Shown: in pieces, positions 7,377 to 15,636 of the stretch
How positions within the stretch are numbered: the first letter of the stretch is position 1
Layout of the letters: the number at the start of each line of letters is the position of its first letter
Origin: CAYMFD01 sp964389475
GTDB lineage: Bacteria; Bacteroidota; Bacteroidia; Chitinophagales; Saprospiraceae
Length of the DNA stretch: 64,000 bases
NCBI GenBank assembly: GCA_964389475.1
Contig: CAYMFD010000003.1
Location: 1-64,000 of the forward strand
Direction of reading: 5' to 3'
The notes under the pieces: generated by a model
The model's database searches: none
Told to the model about the DNA's origin: nothing
Seen by the model: the letters and a program-made list of their open reading frames with translations, nothing else
Program-made: the position numbers and the translations under genes

Positions 7377-8552
7377 ATGGCTGTGATCGCTATCTTAGGT
7401 GGTGGAGCGGCAGGGCTCTTTTTGGCGGCTATGCTGTCAGGGGGGCATGATGTCCACCTGTATGAGCAGGCTAGGCTGGTAGGTCGTAAGCTATTGGTCG
7501 CTGGTAATGGTGGTTTTAACTTGACGCATGGCGAGGATGCCGAGGCCCTCTTAAGTCGCTACAAGCCTCTTGATTGGGTACGTCCTTATATATCAGCCTT
7601 CGGTAGCAGTCAGTTTAGATCTTGGCTGATAGACATCGGGATCGAGACCTACGTCGGCTCTAGTGGTAGGGTCTTTCCCGTAAAGGGCACTAAACCGATA
7701 ACGGTGCTCAAGGCATTACTGGATCGGATCGAGCAAAATGGCGGTGTAATACATACTGAGCACAAGTGGGTAGGACAGTCTGGCCATACCTTGTACTTAG
7801 ATGTAAAAGGAGAGTCACTAGAGGTAGAAGCAGATGTTATTGTCTATGCCCTAGGTGGCGCTAGCTGGCGCAAGACGGGTAGTGATGGCAGCTGGCTTGA
7901 GACCTTTGAGAAAATGGGTGTTACCGTCCAGCCATTTGTAGCTAGTAACTGCGGCTGGCACCTATGGGATTATCAAGCACCTCAATCAGTGGCATGGACT
8001 CCCATCAAAAATATCGCCTGTAAAACCGTCGGCGAGTGGTGCCGAGGAGAACTGATGCTGACGGACTATGGCATAGAGGGTAGCCCGCTATATATGGCGA
8101 TGCAGCAGCAGACTCGTAAGCAAGTAGATCACTTACTTCTCGATCTCAAGCCAGATATGTCGATAGATCGTATAAAGGAAATGCTAGGCAAGCGCGGTCG
8201 CAAGAGTACGACGGATGTGCTGCGACAGCGACTCAACCTCACGTCGGGTATGCTCTATTTACTTAAGCAGTATACCACTAAGGAGCAATATGCCCACGCA
8301 GGACTGCTGGCGACAAGTATCAAGGCGTTAAAGTTGCCCCTACTCTCACCTAGACCCATCGATGAGGCTATAAGTACTACGGGGGGTATATGCCTGACTG
8401 CTGTGGATGACCACCTTGCACTTAATCACCTTGGCGACACCTACGCTATGGGCGAGATGCTGGACTGGGATGCGCCTACGGGTGGTTACCTCCTGCAGGT
8501 CTGCGCTAGTATGGCTGCCTATCTAGCCCGCCACCTAGAGGCTAAGCGTTAG
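7377..8552 (+). CDS. HI0933-family FAD-dependent oxidoreductase (TIGR03862-like)
   Basis: This 391-residue flavoprotein starts at the ATG at 7377, giving the Rossmann motif GGGAAGLFLAAM straight after the first strand (MAVIAILGG). An upstream GTG at 7332 would add 15 residues before the Rossmann strand and is less likely. Family features include GRKLLVAGNGGFNLTHGED near residue 50, VIVYALGGASWRKTGSDG at about 155, and the C-terminal TGGICLTAVD and PTGGYLLQVCASMAAY. It belongs to the YhiN/BaiN group of putative NAD(P)/FAD oxidoreductases, whose physiological substrate is generally unknown. The 3' end overlaps the convergent psd gene by four bases. Confidence 0.85.
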   Translation: MAVIAILGGGAAGLFLAAMLSGGHDVHLYEQARLVGRKLLVAGNGGFNLTHGEDAEALLSRYKPLDWVRPYISAFGSSQFRSWLIDIGIETYVGSSGRVFPVKGTKPITVLKALLDRIEQNGGVIHTEHKWVGQSGHTLYLDVKGESLEVEADVIVYALGGASWRKTGSDGSWLETFEKMGVTVQPFVASNCGWHLWDYQAPQSVAWTPIKNIACKTVGEWCRGELMLTDYGIEGSPLYMAMQQQTRKQVDHLLLDLKPDMSIDRIKEMLGKRGRKSTTDVLRQRLNLTSGMLYLLKQYTTKEQYAHAGLLATSIKALKLPLLSPRPIDEAISTTGGICLTAVDDHLALNHLGDTYAMGEMLDWDAPTGGYLLQVCASMAAYLARHLEAKR

Positions 8553-9202
8553 TTCCATGTGGCAATCTTGGTAAGGTTACCCTTGACGACCTCGTCCATC
8601 TTGACGGTTATAGTGGCATCTAGCGGGAGAAATATGTCAACCCTTGAGCCTAGCTTGATAAAGCCTATGTCATTGCCCTGGTGGTAGGTCTCGCCCTCGC
8701 TTGCGTAGCAGACGATACGACGAGCGAGGGCTCCTGCGATCTGACGCATCACGATGACGCCGTGCTTGGTCTGTAAGCCTATGGTCGTACGTTCGTTTTC
8801 TGTACTAGACTTGGGGTTCCACGCTGCTAGGTACTTACCTGCATGATACTTGTAGTAAGCGATCGTACCAGTAAGTGGGGCACGGTTGACATGGACGTTG
8901 AGTGGTGACATAAATATAGATACCTGCATGGCATCACCTTTTATGACCTCCGGCTCGTGTACTTTTTCGATGACGACGACCTTACCATCTGCTGGCGCAT
9001 AAAGTATATCATCGCTGATCTGCGGTATAGGTCGCTTAGGGTTTCTAAAAAAAGAAATAAGGAAAACATAAAGACCTAGAGCAAGCGCTGTGACGATGAC
9101 GGCCAGCCATGCCGGACCATATAGGTGGCTGACGATACTCAGTCCTAGTAGTACAATGGCCCCTAGCGTAAGGGTTGCTTTTGCTTCTTTGTGGATATAC
9201 AT
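8549..9202 (-). CDS. psd: Phosphatidylserine decarboxylase proenzyme
   Basis: The 217-residue protein has two N-terminal membrane helices (about 8-50), the FFRNPKRPIP motif, APADGKVV, and the MSPLNVHVNRAPL region with the conserved histidine. The self-cleavage site is LGS in FIKLGSRVDIF, where Ser becomes the pyruvoyl group. The start is taken as the ATG at 9202 (MYIHKEAKATLTLG); earlier in-frame starts lie inside the cdsA 3' end. It converts phosphatidylserine to phosphatidylethanolamine and fits directly behind cdsA, which makes CDP-diacylglycerol. Confidence 0.93.
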   Translation of the reverse strand: MYIHKEAKATLTLGAIVLLGLSIVSHLYGPAWLAVIVTALALGLYVFLISFFRNPKRPIPQISDDILYAPADGKVVVIEKVHEPEVIKGDAMQVSIFMSPLNVHVNRAPLTGTIAYYKYHAGKYLAAWNPKSSTENERTTIGLQTKHGVIVMRQIAGALARRIVCYASEGETYHQGNDIGFIKLGSRVDIFLPLDATITVKMDEVVKGNLTKIATWN

Positions 9203-9218
9203 GTGTAAATATCTTATG

Positions 9219-10022
9219 TCAATTATGTTGTAGTAGTAGCAGTATGACGGGTGGGATGACATAGAGAAAGCTATCGAAGCGATCCAGGAAGCCACCATGT
9301 CCGGGCATAAAGCTACCACTATCTTTTACGTTGTACTGTCTCTTGAGGCTAGACTCTACGAGGTCACCGTAGCTACCCCAGAACCATACGACGGTAGCTA
9401 GTATCAACCACCAGCCTAGACCATAGATGCCTATCTGCCACCAAAATAGACCGGCAAGTCCTAGACAGAATAAGCCTGCCCCTAGTGTGCCCTCCCAAGT
9501 TTTGTTAGGAGATATACGAGGGAATAGCTTGCGCCGACCTATCTGTGAGCCTACTAGGTAGGCTGCGCTGTCGCTTATCCATATGAAGGCAAACATCGAT
9601 ATCAGCGTCAGTGGCGTATAGGAGTCTTGCAGGAGGAGGTAGCGGATCAGTAAGCCGACCGGTATACCTATATATAAGATAGCGACGAGGCTACCCTTAC
9701 GGTGGTGATTGACGAAACGGCGCTTGGTATACATATTGGCGATGCCGGCGATACCGTATACGGCTGCGACGAGGGCTAGCGGGACGAGCCATGAGGTCGG
9801 AGCCATTGCGGCTAGTGCCATGCTTATCAAGCCTACGTACAACCTAGAAGACTTCCATATGCTACCCTGAGGCGTCGTGATCTTGGCATACTCATAGCAG
9901 CAACCGATACCGATAACCGTCAGCAGGGCCACGGCCGCATAGCGATGCGTGAAGATGCCCCCCAGCATAATGGCTGCGAAAATGATCGCCGTTTTGATTC
10001 TGATTTTAAGGTTGGGGTTCAT
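9219..10022 (-). CDS. cdsA: Phosphatidate cytidylyltransferase (CDP-DAG synthase)
   Basis: This is a polytopic membrane enzyme of 267 residues from the ATG at 10022 (MNPNLKIRIKTAIIFAAIML), with about eight hydrophobic segments. The C-terminal CdsA signature is present: SPNKTWEGTLGAGLF, YGDLVESSLKRQYNVKDSG and PGHGGFLDRFDS. It makes CDP-diacylglycerol from phosphatidate and CTP at the inner membrane, feeding PE and other phospholipids. Its start overlaps the end of the CPBP protease gene by 17 bases, and psd follows 16 nt downstream, so the three form one operon. Confidence 0.95.
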   Translation of the reverse strand: MNPNLKIRIKTAIIFAAIMLGGIFTHRYAAVALLTVIGIGCCYEYAKITTPQGSIWKSSRLYVGLISMALAAMAPTSWLVPLALVAAVYGIAGIANMYTKRRFVNHHRKGSLVAILYIGIPVGLLIRYLLLQDSYTPLTLISMFAFIWISDSAAYLVGSQIGRRKLFPRISPNKTWEGTLGAGLFCLGLAGLFWWQIGIYGLGWWLILATVVWFWGSYGDLVESSLKRQYNVKDSGSFMPGHGGFLDRFDSFLYVIPPVILLLLQHN

Positions 10023-10863
10023 CAACTGGGGTAATCCGTATGAGATATCTGATGACAAAGATGAGCAAAGCAATAGAAATCAAGGCACTCGGCAGCAGTT
10101 GCGTCCAGGCAGTATCTGCGACCGCCTGATCATCAGGTAGTTGGCCACCTGCCATATAAAGGCCTAGCAAGGGTAGGGCATTATTGACGAAGTGCATCAG
10201 CATAGGAAAGTACAGGTGCTGGGTACGGTGAAATACAAATCCAAGCGCCAGACCGATCAGCAGCTTTGGTAAAAAGCCCATGATCTGTAGGTGTATGGCA
10301 CTAAAGATGATGCTCGATAGGACGATACCACCAGTGACGCCGATCACGCGGATCAACTTTTGCTGCAGCACCCCTCTGAATACGAGTTCTTCGCCTATGG
10401 CAGGAAGTAGGGCGACGACCACGACTAGGAGTAGTAGATCGCCTAGGCCATCCATACGCAGTATGCCCTGCAGTAGCTCTGTCTGATCTTGATCCCAATC
10501 GTCAACGAAGTCCGGTAGGTCTAGTGCCGACATGCCATGTACGATCAGCCCCATAATGGGCAAGAGTAGGAGTATGATGCTTACGGAGGTAAGGGTCAGG
10601 CGGGGAGCGGGTTCTTTATCGAGTTTAAAGAAGGTCGTAAAGTCCTGCCATCGATACGTACGTAGCCTATACCACAATAGAGTACCTCCCACAAAGGTCA
10701 TCAAATGCACCAGCCCTAGGCTCAGCTTACCAGGGCTAAAGCCAGTGGGGTCACTGATGAGATCGCTGAGTGATACCTCTGGGCTAAAGAAGGCCGTACC
10801 GAGGAGTAGTAGTCCGCTAGATACCACATTGAGCAAGGCACAGCAGATGACCAGTAGCAGCAG
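10006..10863 (-). CDS. CPBP family intramembrane metalloprotease, 5' end lost in assembly gap
   Basis: About 285 residues are visible. The frame stays open up to the N run (LLLLVICCALLNVVSSG...), so the start codon and part of the first membrane helix lie in gap 1; the apparent TTG start at 10836 is not needed. Rce1/CPBP motifs are present: GEELVFRGVLQ (EExxxR), IIFSAIHLQI (FxxxH) and LMHFVNNALPL (HxxxN). The family comprises Rce1-like glutamic endopeptidases and immunity-type proteins. Coupling to cdsA and psd suggests an envelope role, which is inferred from context only. Confidence 0.88.
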   Translation of the reverse strand: MLLLVICCALLNVVSSGLLLLGTAFFSPEVSLSDLISDPTGFSPGKLSLGLVHLMTFVGGTLLWYRLRTYRWQDFTTFFKLDKEPAPRLTLTSVSIILLLLPIMGLIVHGMSALDLPDFVDDWDQDQTELLQGILRMDGLGDLLLLVVVVALLPAIGEELVFRGVLQQKLIRVIGVTGGIVLSSIIFSAIHLQIMGFLPKLLIGLALGFVFHRTQHLYFPMLMHFVNNALPLLGLYMAGGQLPDDQAVADTAWTQLLPSALISIALLIFVIRYLIRITPVDEPQP

Positions 10864-10963
10864 NNNNNNNNNNNNNNNNNNNNNNNNNNNNNNNNNNNNN
10901 NNNNNNNNNNNNNNNNNNNNNNNNNNNNNNNNNNNNNNNNNNNNNNNNNNNNNNNNNNNNNNN
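10864..10963. other. Assembly gap (100 N)
   Basis: Exactly 100 undetermined bases, the conventional placeholder for a gap of unknown size. It hides the 5' end of the CPBP gene and the upstream region of coaD. Confidence 0.99.
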
Positions 10964-10980
10964 CGACTTACACCCTTACT

Positions 10981-11457
10981 ATGAAGACAGTCGTGTTTCC
11001 TGGGTCATTCGATCCCATTACTAACGGGCATATTGACCTGGTACAGCGAGCCGTGCCGCTCTTTGACCGAGTCATCGTCGCGATAGGTACTAATAGTCAG
11101 AAGCAATCTCTTTTCTCTCTAGAGCGGCGAGTCGCGTGGCTACAGCAGGTATTTGGTGACGAGGACAAGGTAGAGGTGATGCACTTCGAGGGACTGACGG
11201 TTAACTTTTGCAAAGAAGTCGGTGCCAAGTACCTCCTCCGAGGCTTGCGAAATGCCAGTGACTTCGACTACGAGAAGACGATATCGCAGCTCAATAGCAT
11301 CATCGGTGATGACCTCGAGACCATCTTCTACATCAGTAAGCCAGAGTATTCTCACATCTCTTCTACCATCGTAAGAGAGATCATCAAGGGTGGCGGTGCT
11401 ATCCATGCTTTTGTGCCAGCTTTTATAGCAGAGGATGCCCAGTCGTTAAACCTTTAA
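10981..11457 (+). CDS. coaD: Pantetheine-phosphate adenylyltransferase
   Basis: The 158-residue protein starts MKTVVFPGSFDPITNGHIDL, with the nucleotidyltransferase (T/H)xGH motif as NGH at about 15-18. It also has LLRGLRNASDFDYE and the C-terminal YSHISSTIVREI, the ISSTxxR ATP-binding signature. It catalyses the fourth step of coenzyme A synthesis, joining 4'-phosphopantetheine and ATP to dephospho-CoA, and works as a soluble hexamer. Its upstream region is in the assembly gap; pruA follows 39 nt downstream. Confidence 0.97.
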   Translation: MKTVVFPGSFDPITNGHIDLVQRAVPLFDRVIVAIGTNSQKQSLFSLERRVAWLQQVFGDEDKVEVMHFEGLTVNFCKEVGAKYLLRGLRNASDFDYEKTISQLNSIIGDDLETIFYISKPEYSHISSTIVREIIKGGGAIHAFVPAFIAEDAQSLNL

Positions 11458-11496
11458 TGTCGATAAACCTTACCATACTATAAATCCGTAATAATT

Positions 11497-13122
11497 ATGT
11501 CAAATGCATTTTTCGAAGTGCCCGTTGCTGTCAATGAGGCCGTCATACCTTATGCACCTGGTAGCCCAGAGCGAGAGTCTGTCCAAGCAGAGTATGCGAG
11601 ACTCAAGGGCCTGACTACTGATCAGCCGATGTATATCGGTGGCGAGCATGTCTACACAGATGATAAGCGAGCGATGTCGCCACCACACGATCACAAGCAT
11701 GTGCTCGGTCACTATAGCCGAGGTGGTAAGCAGCACGTGGAGCAGGCTATCGACGCCGCTATGGCCGCTAAGGCGGACTGGGCAGCGATGGCATGGCAGG
11801 ACCGTGCTAGTATATTTCTACGTGCAGCAGACCTGCTGGCAGGACCTTTTAGAGATAAGATGAATGCCGCTACTATGCTCGCACAGAGTAAGAATATCTA
11901 CCAGGCAGAGATAGACGCCGTATGTGAGCTATGCGACTTCTTCCGGTTTAATGTCCAGTATATGGCCGACATGTATACCACGCAGCCAGAGTCTGTAGAT
12001 GGTATATGGAACCGACTCGAGTACCGACCACTAGAGGGTTTTGTATTCGCACTGTCACCGTTTAACTTTACCTCCATCTGTGCTAACCTAGGTGCAGCAC
12101 CAGCCATGCTCGGTAATACCGTCGTATGGAAGCCAGCTGACAGCCAGATATACTCTGCCGGTGTCATCATGGAGCTTTTCGAGGCAGCAGGTCTACCGCC
12201 TGGCGTCATCAACTTAGTCTACGTTGACGGCCCCATAGCAGGTGATGTGATCTTTAATCATAGAGACTTCGGTGGCCTACACTTTACAGGTAGCACAGGC
12301 GTCTTTCAGCACCTGTGGAAGACCATAGGTAATAACATTGGCAACTACCGCTCTTACCCACGCATCGTAGGCGAGACAGGTGGTAAAGACTTCGTCGTTG
12401 CTCACCCGTCTGCAGATGCCGTACAGGTAGCGACGGCGCTGACCAGAGGTGCCTTTGAGTATCAAGGACAGAAGTGTAGTGCAGCCAGTAGAGCTTACAT
12501 ACCGAGATCGATGTGGAAGGGTGTCGAGGCACAACTTCGCCAAGACCTAGGGAGTATTACAGTCGGTAGCCCAGAAGACTTTAGCAACTTCGTCAATGCT
12601 GTCATCGATGAGAAGGCATTTGACAAGATTACAGGCTATATTGACCAGGTCAAGGCTGATGCTAATGCAGAAGTCCTCATAGGCGGTAACTACGATAAGA
12701 GCAAGGGGTATTTCATCGATCCTACGGTCGTACTTGCGCATGATCCTCACTACACCACCATGGTTGAGGAGATCTTCGGCCCTGTGCTTACCATCTACGT
12801 CTACGAAGATGCGGACTGGAGTAAGACCCTAGAGCTTGTCGATACCACTTCGCCGTATGCGCTGACAGGTGCCGTATTTAGCCAAGACCGCTATGCGACA
12901 GAGGAGGCTTTCGTGGCACTACGCAACGCAGCGGGTAACTTCTACATCAATGACAAGCCTACAGGTGCCGTCGTGGGTCAGCAGCCTTTCGGTGGTGCTC
13001 GAGCATCTGGTACCAATGATAAGGCCGGCTCGATACTTAACCTCTATAGATGGGTGAGTCCTCGTACAGTCAAAGAAAACTTCGTACCACCATCAGACTA
13101 CCGCTATCCGTTCTTGGGGTAG
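11497..13122 (+). CDS. pruA: 1-pyrroline-5-carboxylate dehydrogenase
   Basis: This 541-residue aldehyde dehydrogenase oxidises glutamate semialdehyde/P5C to glutamate with NAD in proline catabolism. Features include SPFNFTSICANLGAAPAML at about 185-205, GETGGKDF near 290 (general base Glu), the nucleophile Cys in YQGQKCSAASRAY near 325, and PFGGARASGTNDKAG close to the C terminus, typical of the single-function P5CDH type. The length fits stand-alone PruA of Bacteroidota. No proline dehydrogenase gene is in view. A strong terminator follows. Confidence 0.95.
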   Translation: MSNAFFEVPVAVNEAVIPYAPGSPERESVQAEYARLKGLTTDQPMYIGGEHVYTDDKRAMSPPHDHKHVLGHYSRGGKQHVEQAIDAAMAAKADWAAMAWQDRASIFLRAADLLAGPFRDKMNAATMLAQSKNIYQAEIDAVCELCDFFRFNVQYMADMYTTQPESVDGIWNRLEYRPLEGFVFALSPFNFTSICANLGAAPAMLGNTVVWKPADSQIYSAGVIMELFEAAGLPPGVINLVYVDGPIAGDVIFNHRDFGGLHFTGSTGVFQHLWKTIGNNIGNYRSYPRIVGETGGKDFVVAHPSADAVQVATALTRGAFEYQGQKCSAASRAYIPRSMWKGVEAQLRQDLGSITVGSPEDFSNFVNAVIDEKAFDKITGYIDQVKADANAEVLIGGNYDKSKGYFIDPTVVLAHDPHYTTMVEEIFGPVLTIYVYEDADWSKTLELVDTTSPYALTGAVFSQDRYATEEAFVALRNAAGNFYINDKPTGAVVGQQPFGGARASGTNDKAGSILNLYRWVSPRTVKENFVPPSDYRYPFLG

Positions 13123-13147
13123 TTTTTGATGATGCGTTAGATAATAG

Positions 13148-13185
13148 AAAGCCACACAGCAGTCATGTTGTGTGGCTTTTTGTTT
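13148..13185 (+). terminator. Rho-independent terminator after pruA
   Basis: An 11-bp stem, AAAGCCACACA with TGTGTGGCTTT, and a T-rich tail (ttttgttt) lie 26 nt after the pruA stop. The stem also carries an A run upstream, so it may work in both directions. Confidence 0.9.
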
Positions 13186-13204
13186 AATGTGAACGGCCTT
13201 CTCT

Positions 13205-13445
13205 CTATCGCCGTCGGGGTAGAACCCACGACGACTAGTGTTCAGCAGCCTTGTATTTGGTCAGGATATAGCTTTCTTAATCGAGCAGCGAGGTTTCGCT
13301 CTCCGAGTCTCGCTAAGCTAAAGGCTTGTGCGGACCTCAGCAGCCGATCCTTTGCTGACGATTGACTGGCCTCCTTCGCCTTTTCGCTGTCGGGGTAGAA
13401 CCCACGACGGCTAACCTTGTAGCCCTCGGCAGTCTTAGGATATAG
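13205..13445. repeat. Two degenerate copies of a palindrome-containing repeat next to an assembly gap
   Basis: The 20-nt element GTCGGGGTAGAACCCACGAC occurs at 13213-13232 and again at 13389-13408. Each copy forms an 8-bp hairpin (GTCG-GGGT / ACCC-CGAC with a bulged A and loop AGA). Both copies continue with a related tract ending GGATATAG (near 13264-13271 and 13438-13445), giving units of about 58 bp spaced 176 bp apart. The second copy runs into the N gap, so more copies may be hidden there. A 66-residue ORF across the first copy is not believable. Confidence 0.75.
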
Positions 13446-13545
13446 NNNNNNNNNNNNNNNNNNNNNNNNNNNNNNNNNNNNNNNNNNNNNNNNNNNNNNN
13501 NNNNNNNNNNNNNNNNNNNNNNNNNNNNNNNNNNNNNNNNNNNNN
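13446..13545. other. Assembly gap (100 N)
   Basis: One hundred undetermined bases immediately after a repeat copy. The gap is probably repeat-induced and its true length is unknown. Confidence 0.99.
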
Positions 13546-13567
13546 TGCCGATAGCCAGGTCATCATT

Positions 13568-13600
13568 CTCGCAATCTCTTCTCTCGCAATCTCTTCTCTC
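13568..13600. repeat. Short 15-bp tandem repeat
   Basis: The unit CTCGCAATCTCTTCT is present twice, followed by a partial degenerate copy, just after the assembly gap and next to the stop codon of the DUF2141 gene. Confidence 0.7.
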
Positions 13601-13604
13601 TCAA

Positions 13605-14051
13605 TCAATACTTCATAGTAGCACTCACGCTAGCCGTCTGGCCATCGACCACCTTGAAAGAAGCGTCATCAAAAGACGGTGGGCCCAGTCTACCAAACGC
13701 ATTATTGCTAAAGGTGTAACCCTCTTTTGGGATGCCGATGAAGTTAGTATCCATCTTGTCGTTGCTGTTAGCATCGTGCATGATGGCTAGTGCATAGGTG
13801 CCGGGTGGGACCTCCTCAAAGACTACGTCTACCTGCCCACTACCATTGATGGCGGTACTGGTGCCAGCGACTTGCTTGCCTGGTTTGGTCCAGCCGTCCG
13901 AGGAGCTGTATAGTCCTGCGGATACCCTGCCGCCTTGGTCAGCATCTAAACCACTTACAGTAAGAACGATCTGCTGGCTGTAAGCACAGGCACATAAAGT
14001 CATGACTAGGGCTATAGATAATGTGAGACGTTGTGTAATACTTGTGATCAT
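13605..14051 (-). CDS. DUF2141 family secreted protein
   Basis: The 148-residue protein has a signal peptide (LTLSIALVMTLCACAYSQ) and a single beta-sandwich domain. It matches the DUF2141 pattern: G-x-V-x-x-x-L-Y-S-S near the start, V-P-P-G-T-Y-A-L-A-I-M-H-D-A-N at about 93-107, D-T-N-F-I-G-I-P-K-E-G-Y, and A-F-G-x-x-G-P-P-S-F-D-D-A-S-F. The domain is exported, with no known enzymatic role. A near-consensus -7 box (TACGTTCG) lies about 35 nt upstream of the ATG on the minus strand. It is a single-gene unit between the assembly gap and the TraB gene. Confidence 0.9.
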   Translation of the reverse strand: MITSITQRLTLSIALVMTLCACAYSQQIVLTVSGLDADQGGRVSAGLYSSSDGWTKPGKQVAGTSTAINGSGQVDVVFEEVPPGTYALAIMHDANSNDKMDTNFIGIPKEGYTFSNNAFGRLGPPSFDDASFKVVDGQTASVSATMKY

Positions 14052-14124
14052 TTTACTCGGATAGGCTGTGTTATGATATTATGGTACGAACGTAGGGATG
14101 TAGGTCTATGTGATCAAGCTAGGG

Positions 14125-14964
14125 CTAGCTTATGTGTTTCTTAACGGGTGTCACTGTATAGCCTGCTCGGAGGAGGCCAGCTCTCAAGCCACTACTGCCA
14201 CCTATGTGCCCTGCCCCTAAAGCTACTGCGTGAGCTATATCGGGCTGAGAGTCGATGGAGGTGAGGAGCCTTTCCGTCATCGTATTATTGCGACTATGGA
14301 TCAGCGTGTGCCGCAGAGATCCCATACTCTTGGCAGTGGTCTGGTACAGCTGCTGGTAGCGACCGATAGCATATAGTTGGGCCGTCTTTTTGGTCACTTT
14401 GCGGAAGTATCTGACGTTGCGCAGTGCATTCTTTAGCTGCCGCACCTGGATAGATAGATCGATATCTAGGAGTAGGTCTCTCTGCTCCTCTACCGTCTCT
14501 AGGCCGCCGAGGCGTCGGTCTGCACCACTGGCGTATTCCCAGAGGTAGTGATCCAGTGGTGACAGTGTCCCCTCTTGTAAGATCTTGCTAGCTAGTTGGT
14601 TGAGGAGTAGGAGTGGCCTCAGTCTTACGTAGTGGTCTATAGAGAGGCCAAAACTCTTGTCTAGCATATGAGCTAGGCGATCGAAGTGACGACGAGATAG
14701 GTAGTCGTGCAGGGTAGTATCACCTGGTAGCATGTAGGCGGCCCTTATGTCTGATGCAGCTGCTGCCGCAAGATCCATCTCAGCTAGATATACGTCTGAT
14801 AGGTCTATAGCTCGCTTAGCGATAGACGCATAGGTGTACGATGCTGTACAGCCGACATGCATAGTCCCTATCAAGAAGTGGTCTACCTCTTGATCTTTAG
14901 ACTTAAATCTCCAGACCATCGTATAATTATAGAGTCGGCAATCTATCAGGCTACCGATACTCAT
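14125..14964 (-). CDS. TraB/GumN family protein
   Basis: This 279-residue protein contains the two short GX2H-type motifs of the TraB/PrgY/GumN superfamily: FLIGTMHVG near residue 31 and ALGAGHIGGSSGL near 250, plus the closing AGYTVTPV. Between them it is helical (LDKSFGLSIDHYVRLRPLLL). Members are proposed metal-dependent hydrolases or regulators, and the biochemical role is unproven. No signal peptide is seen, unlike many GumN-type relatives. It lies 15 nt downstream of the Lrp-family regulator and is probably cotranscribed with it. Confidence 0.82.
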   Translation of the reverse strand: MSIGSLIDCRLYNYTMVWRFKSKDQEVDHFLIGTMHVGCTASYTYASIAKRAIDLSDVYLAEMDLAAAAASDIRAAYMLPGDTTLHDYLSRRHFDRLAHMLDKSFGLSIDHYVRLRPLLLLNQLASKILQEGTLSPLDHYLWEYASGADRRLGGLETVEEQRDLLLDIDLSIQVRQLKNALRNVRYFRKVTKKTAQLYAIGRYQQLYQTTAKSMGSLRHTLIHSRNNTMTERLLTSIDSQPDIAHAVALGAGHIGGSSGLRAGLLRAGYTVTPVKKHIS

Positions 14965-14979
14965 GTGTAATGATCGGAC

Positions 14980-15465
14980 TTATGCTAGCTCTTCATAGTC
15001 GTAGGGTAGGACTTTCTCCTTCTTGACACGACTGAGTGTCATCAGGGTTTTGAGTCGCTCGATCTCCTCTATCTGTGATAATGTCTTAAAGAGTAGCATC
15101 TCGTAGGTAGCGATGTCTTTGCAGACGATCTTTAAGATAAAGTCGGCATCACCGGTGATGATGTAGCACTCTGTAATTTCTTTGATATTATTGACCTTCG
15201 CTATAAAGTTCTCTAGGGCATTATCCTTCTGCCATGCTAGTGATACTAGTACGAAGGTGCGGACATTAAGACCTATAGCAGAGCTGTCTACTTTAGCGTG
15301 GTAGCTCGTGATAATGCCGCTGTTTTCGAGCTTTTTGACTCGCTCTAGCGTAGGTGCAGGAGAAAGACCTATTTTTTTCGAAAGATCAAGATTGGTTATT
15401 TTACTATTCTGCTGTAGCAGCTTTAGTATTTTGAGGTCTATTTTATCCAACTTAGGTTCAGACAT
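14980..15465 (-). CDS. Lrp/AsnC family transcriptional regulator
   Basis: The 161-residue protein has an N-terminal winged helix-turn-helix (LDKIDLKILKLLQQNSKI, LSKKIGLSPAPTLERVKKLE at about 8-55). A C-terminal RAM/ligand-binding domain follows (VRTFVLVSLAWQ, ITECYIITGDADFILKIVCK, TLMTLSRVKKEK). The GDADF segment is the typical effector-site turn. It probably senses amino acids and regulates itself or neighbours: it has a -7 box at 15548-15555, divergent from the promoter of the nucleoside phosphorylase gene, and both lie within one 170-bp intergenic space. Confidence 0.94.
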   Translation of the reverse strand: MSEPKLDKIDLKILKLLQQNSKITNLDLSKKIGLSPAPTLERVKKLENSGIITSYHAKVDSSAIGLNVRTFVLVSLAWQKDNALENFIAKVNNIKEITECYIITGDADFILKIVCKDIATYEMLLFKTLSQIEEIERLKTLMTLSRVKKEKVLPYDYEELA

Positions 15466-15547
15466 TGTGTACTTAACTTTTTGATTGTCACAAGAGTAGT
15501 GCTAAAGCAGCCAAATTTTATTCTGCGGTACTACCGATAAATCTTTG

Positions 15548-15555
15548 CAAAGATA
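15548..15555 (-). promoter_or_regulatory. -7 box TATCTTTG for the Lrp-family gene
   Basis: This is a full TAnnTTTG match on the minus strand, about 80 nt before the ATG at 15465. It overlaps the palindrome ATCTTTGCAAAGAT (15541-15554), which could itself be an operator. Confidence 0.5.
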
Positions 15556-15602
15556 CACTTTTGTCGAACGTTAGTTCTTTATTTAAGTCTTTATTAGCGT
15601 TA

Positions 15603-15610
15603 TATATTTG
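15603..15610 (+). promoter_or_regulatory. -7 box TATATTTG for the nucleoside phosphorylase gene
   Basis: This is a full TAnnTTTG match 26 nt before the ATG at 15637. No TTG element at standard spacing was seen. Confidence 0.5.
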
Positions 15611-15636
15611 TTTACACTTGTCAACTGCTTGTCATT

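Noticed and set aside
10532..10984. Plus-strand ORF that spans the first N gap
   Set aside because: It is antisense to the CPBP protease and includes translated N residues; it has no biological support.
13213..13232. Possible tRNA T-arm (GTGGGTTCTACCCC on the minus strand)
   Set aside because: Looks like a T arm, but no acceptor, D or anticodon arm can be placed around it in either copy; it is explained as a repeat palindrome.
13165..13365. 66-residue ORF containing VGVEPTTTSVQQP
   Set aside because: It runs through the pruA terminator and a palindromic repeat copy and lacks a start context; it appears only because the repeat is open in this frame.
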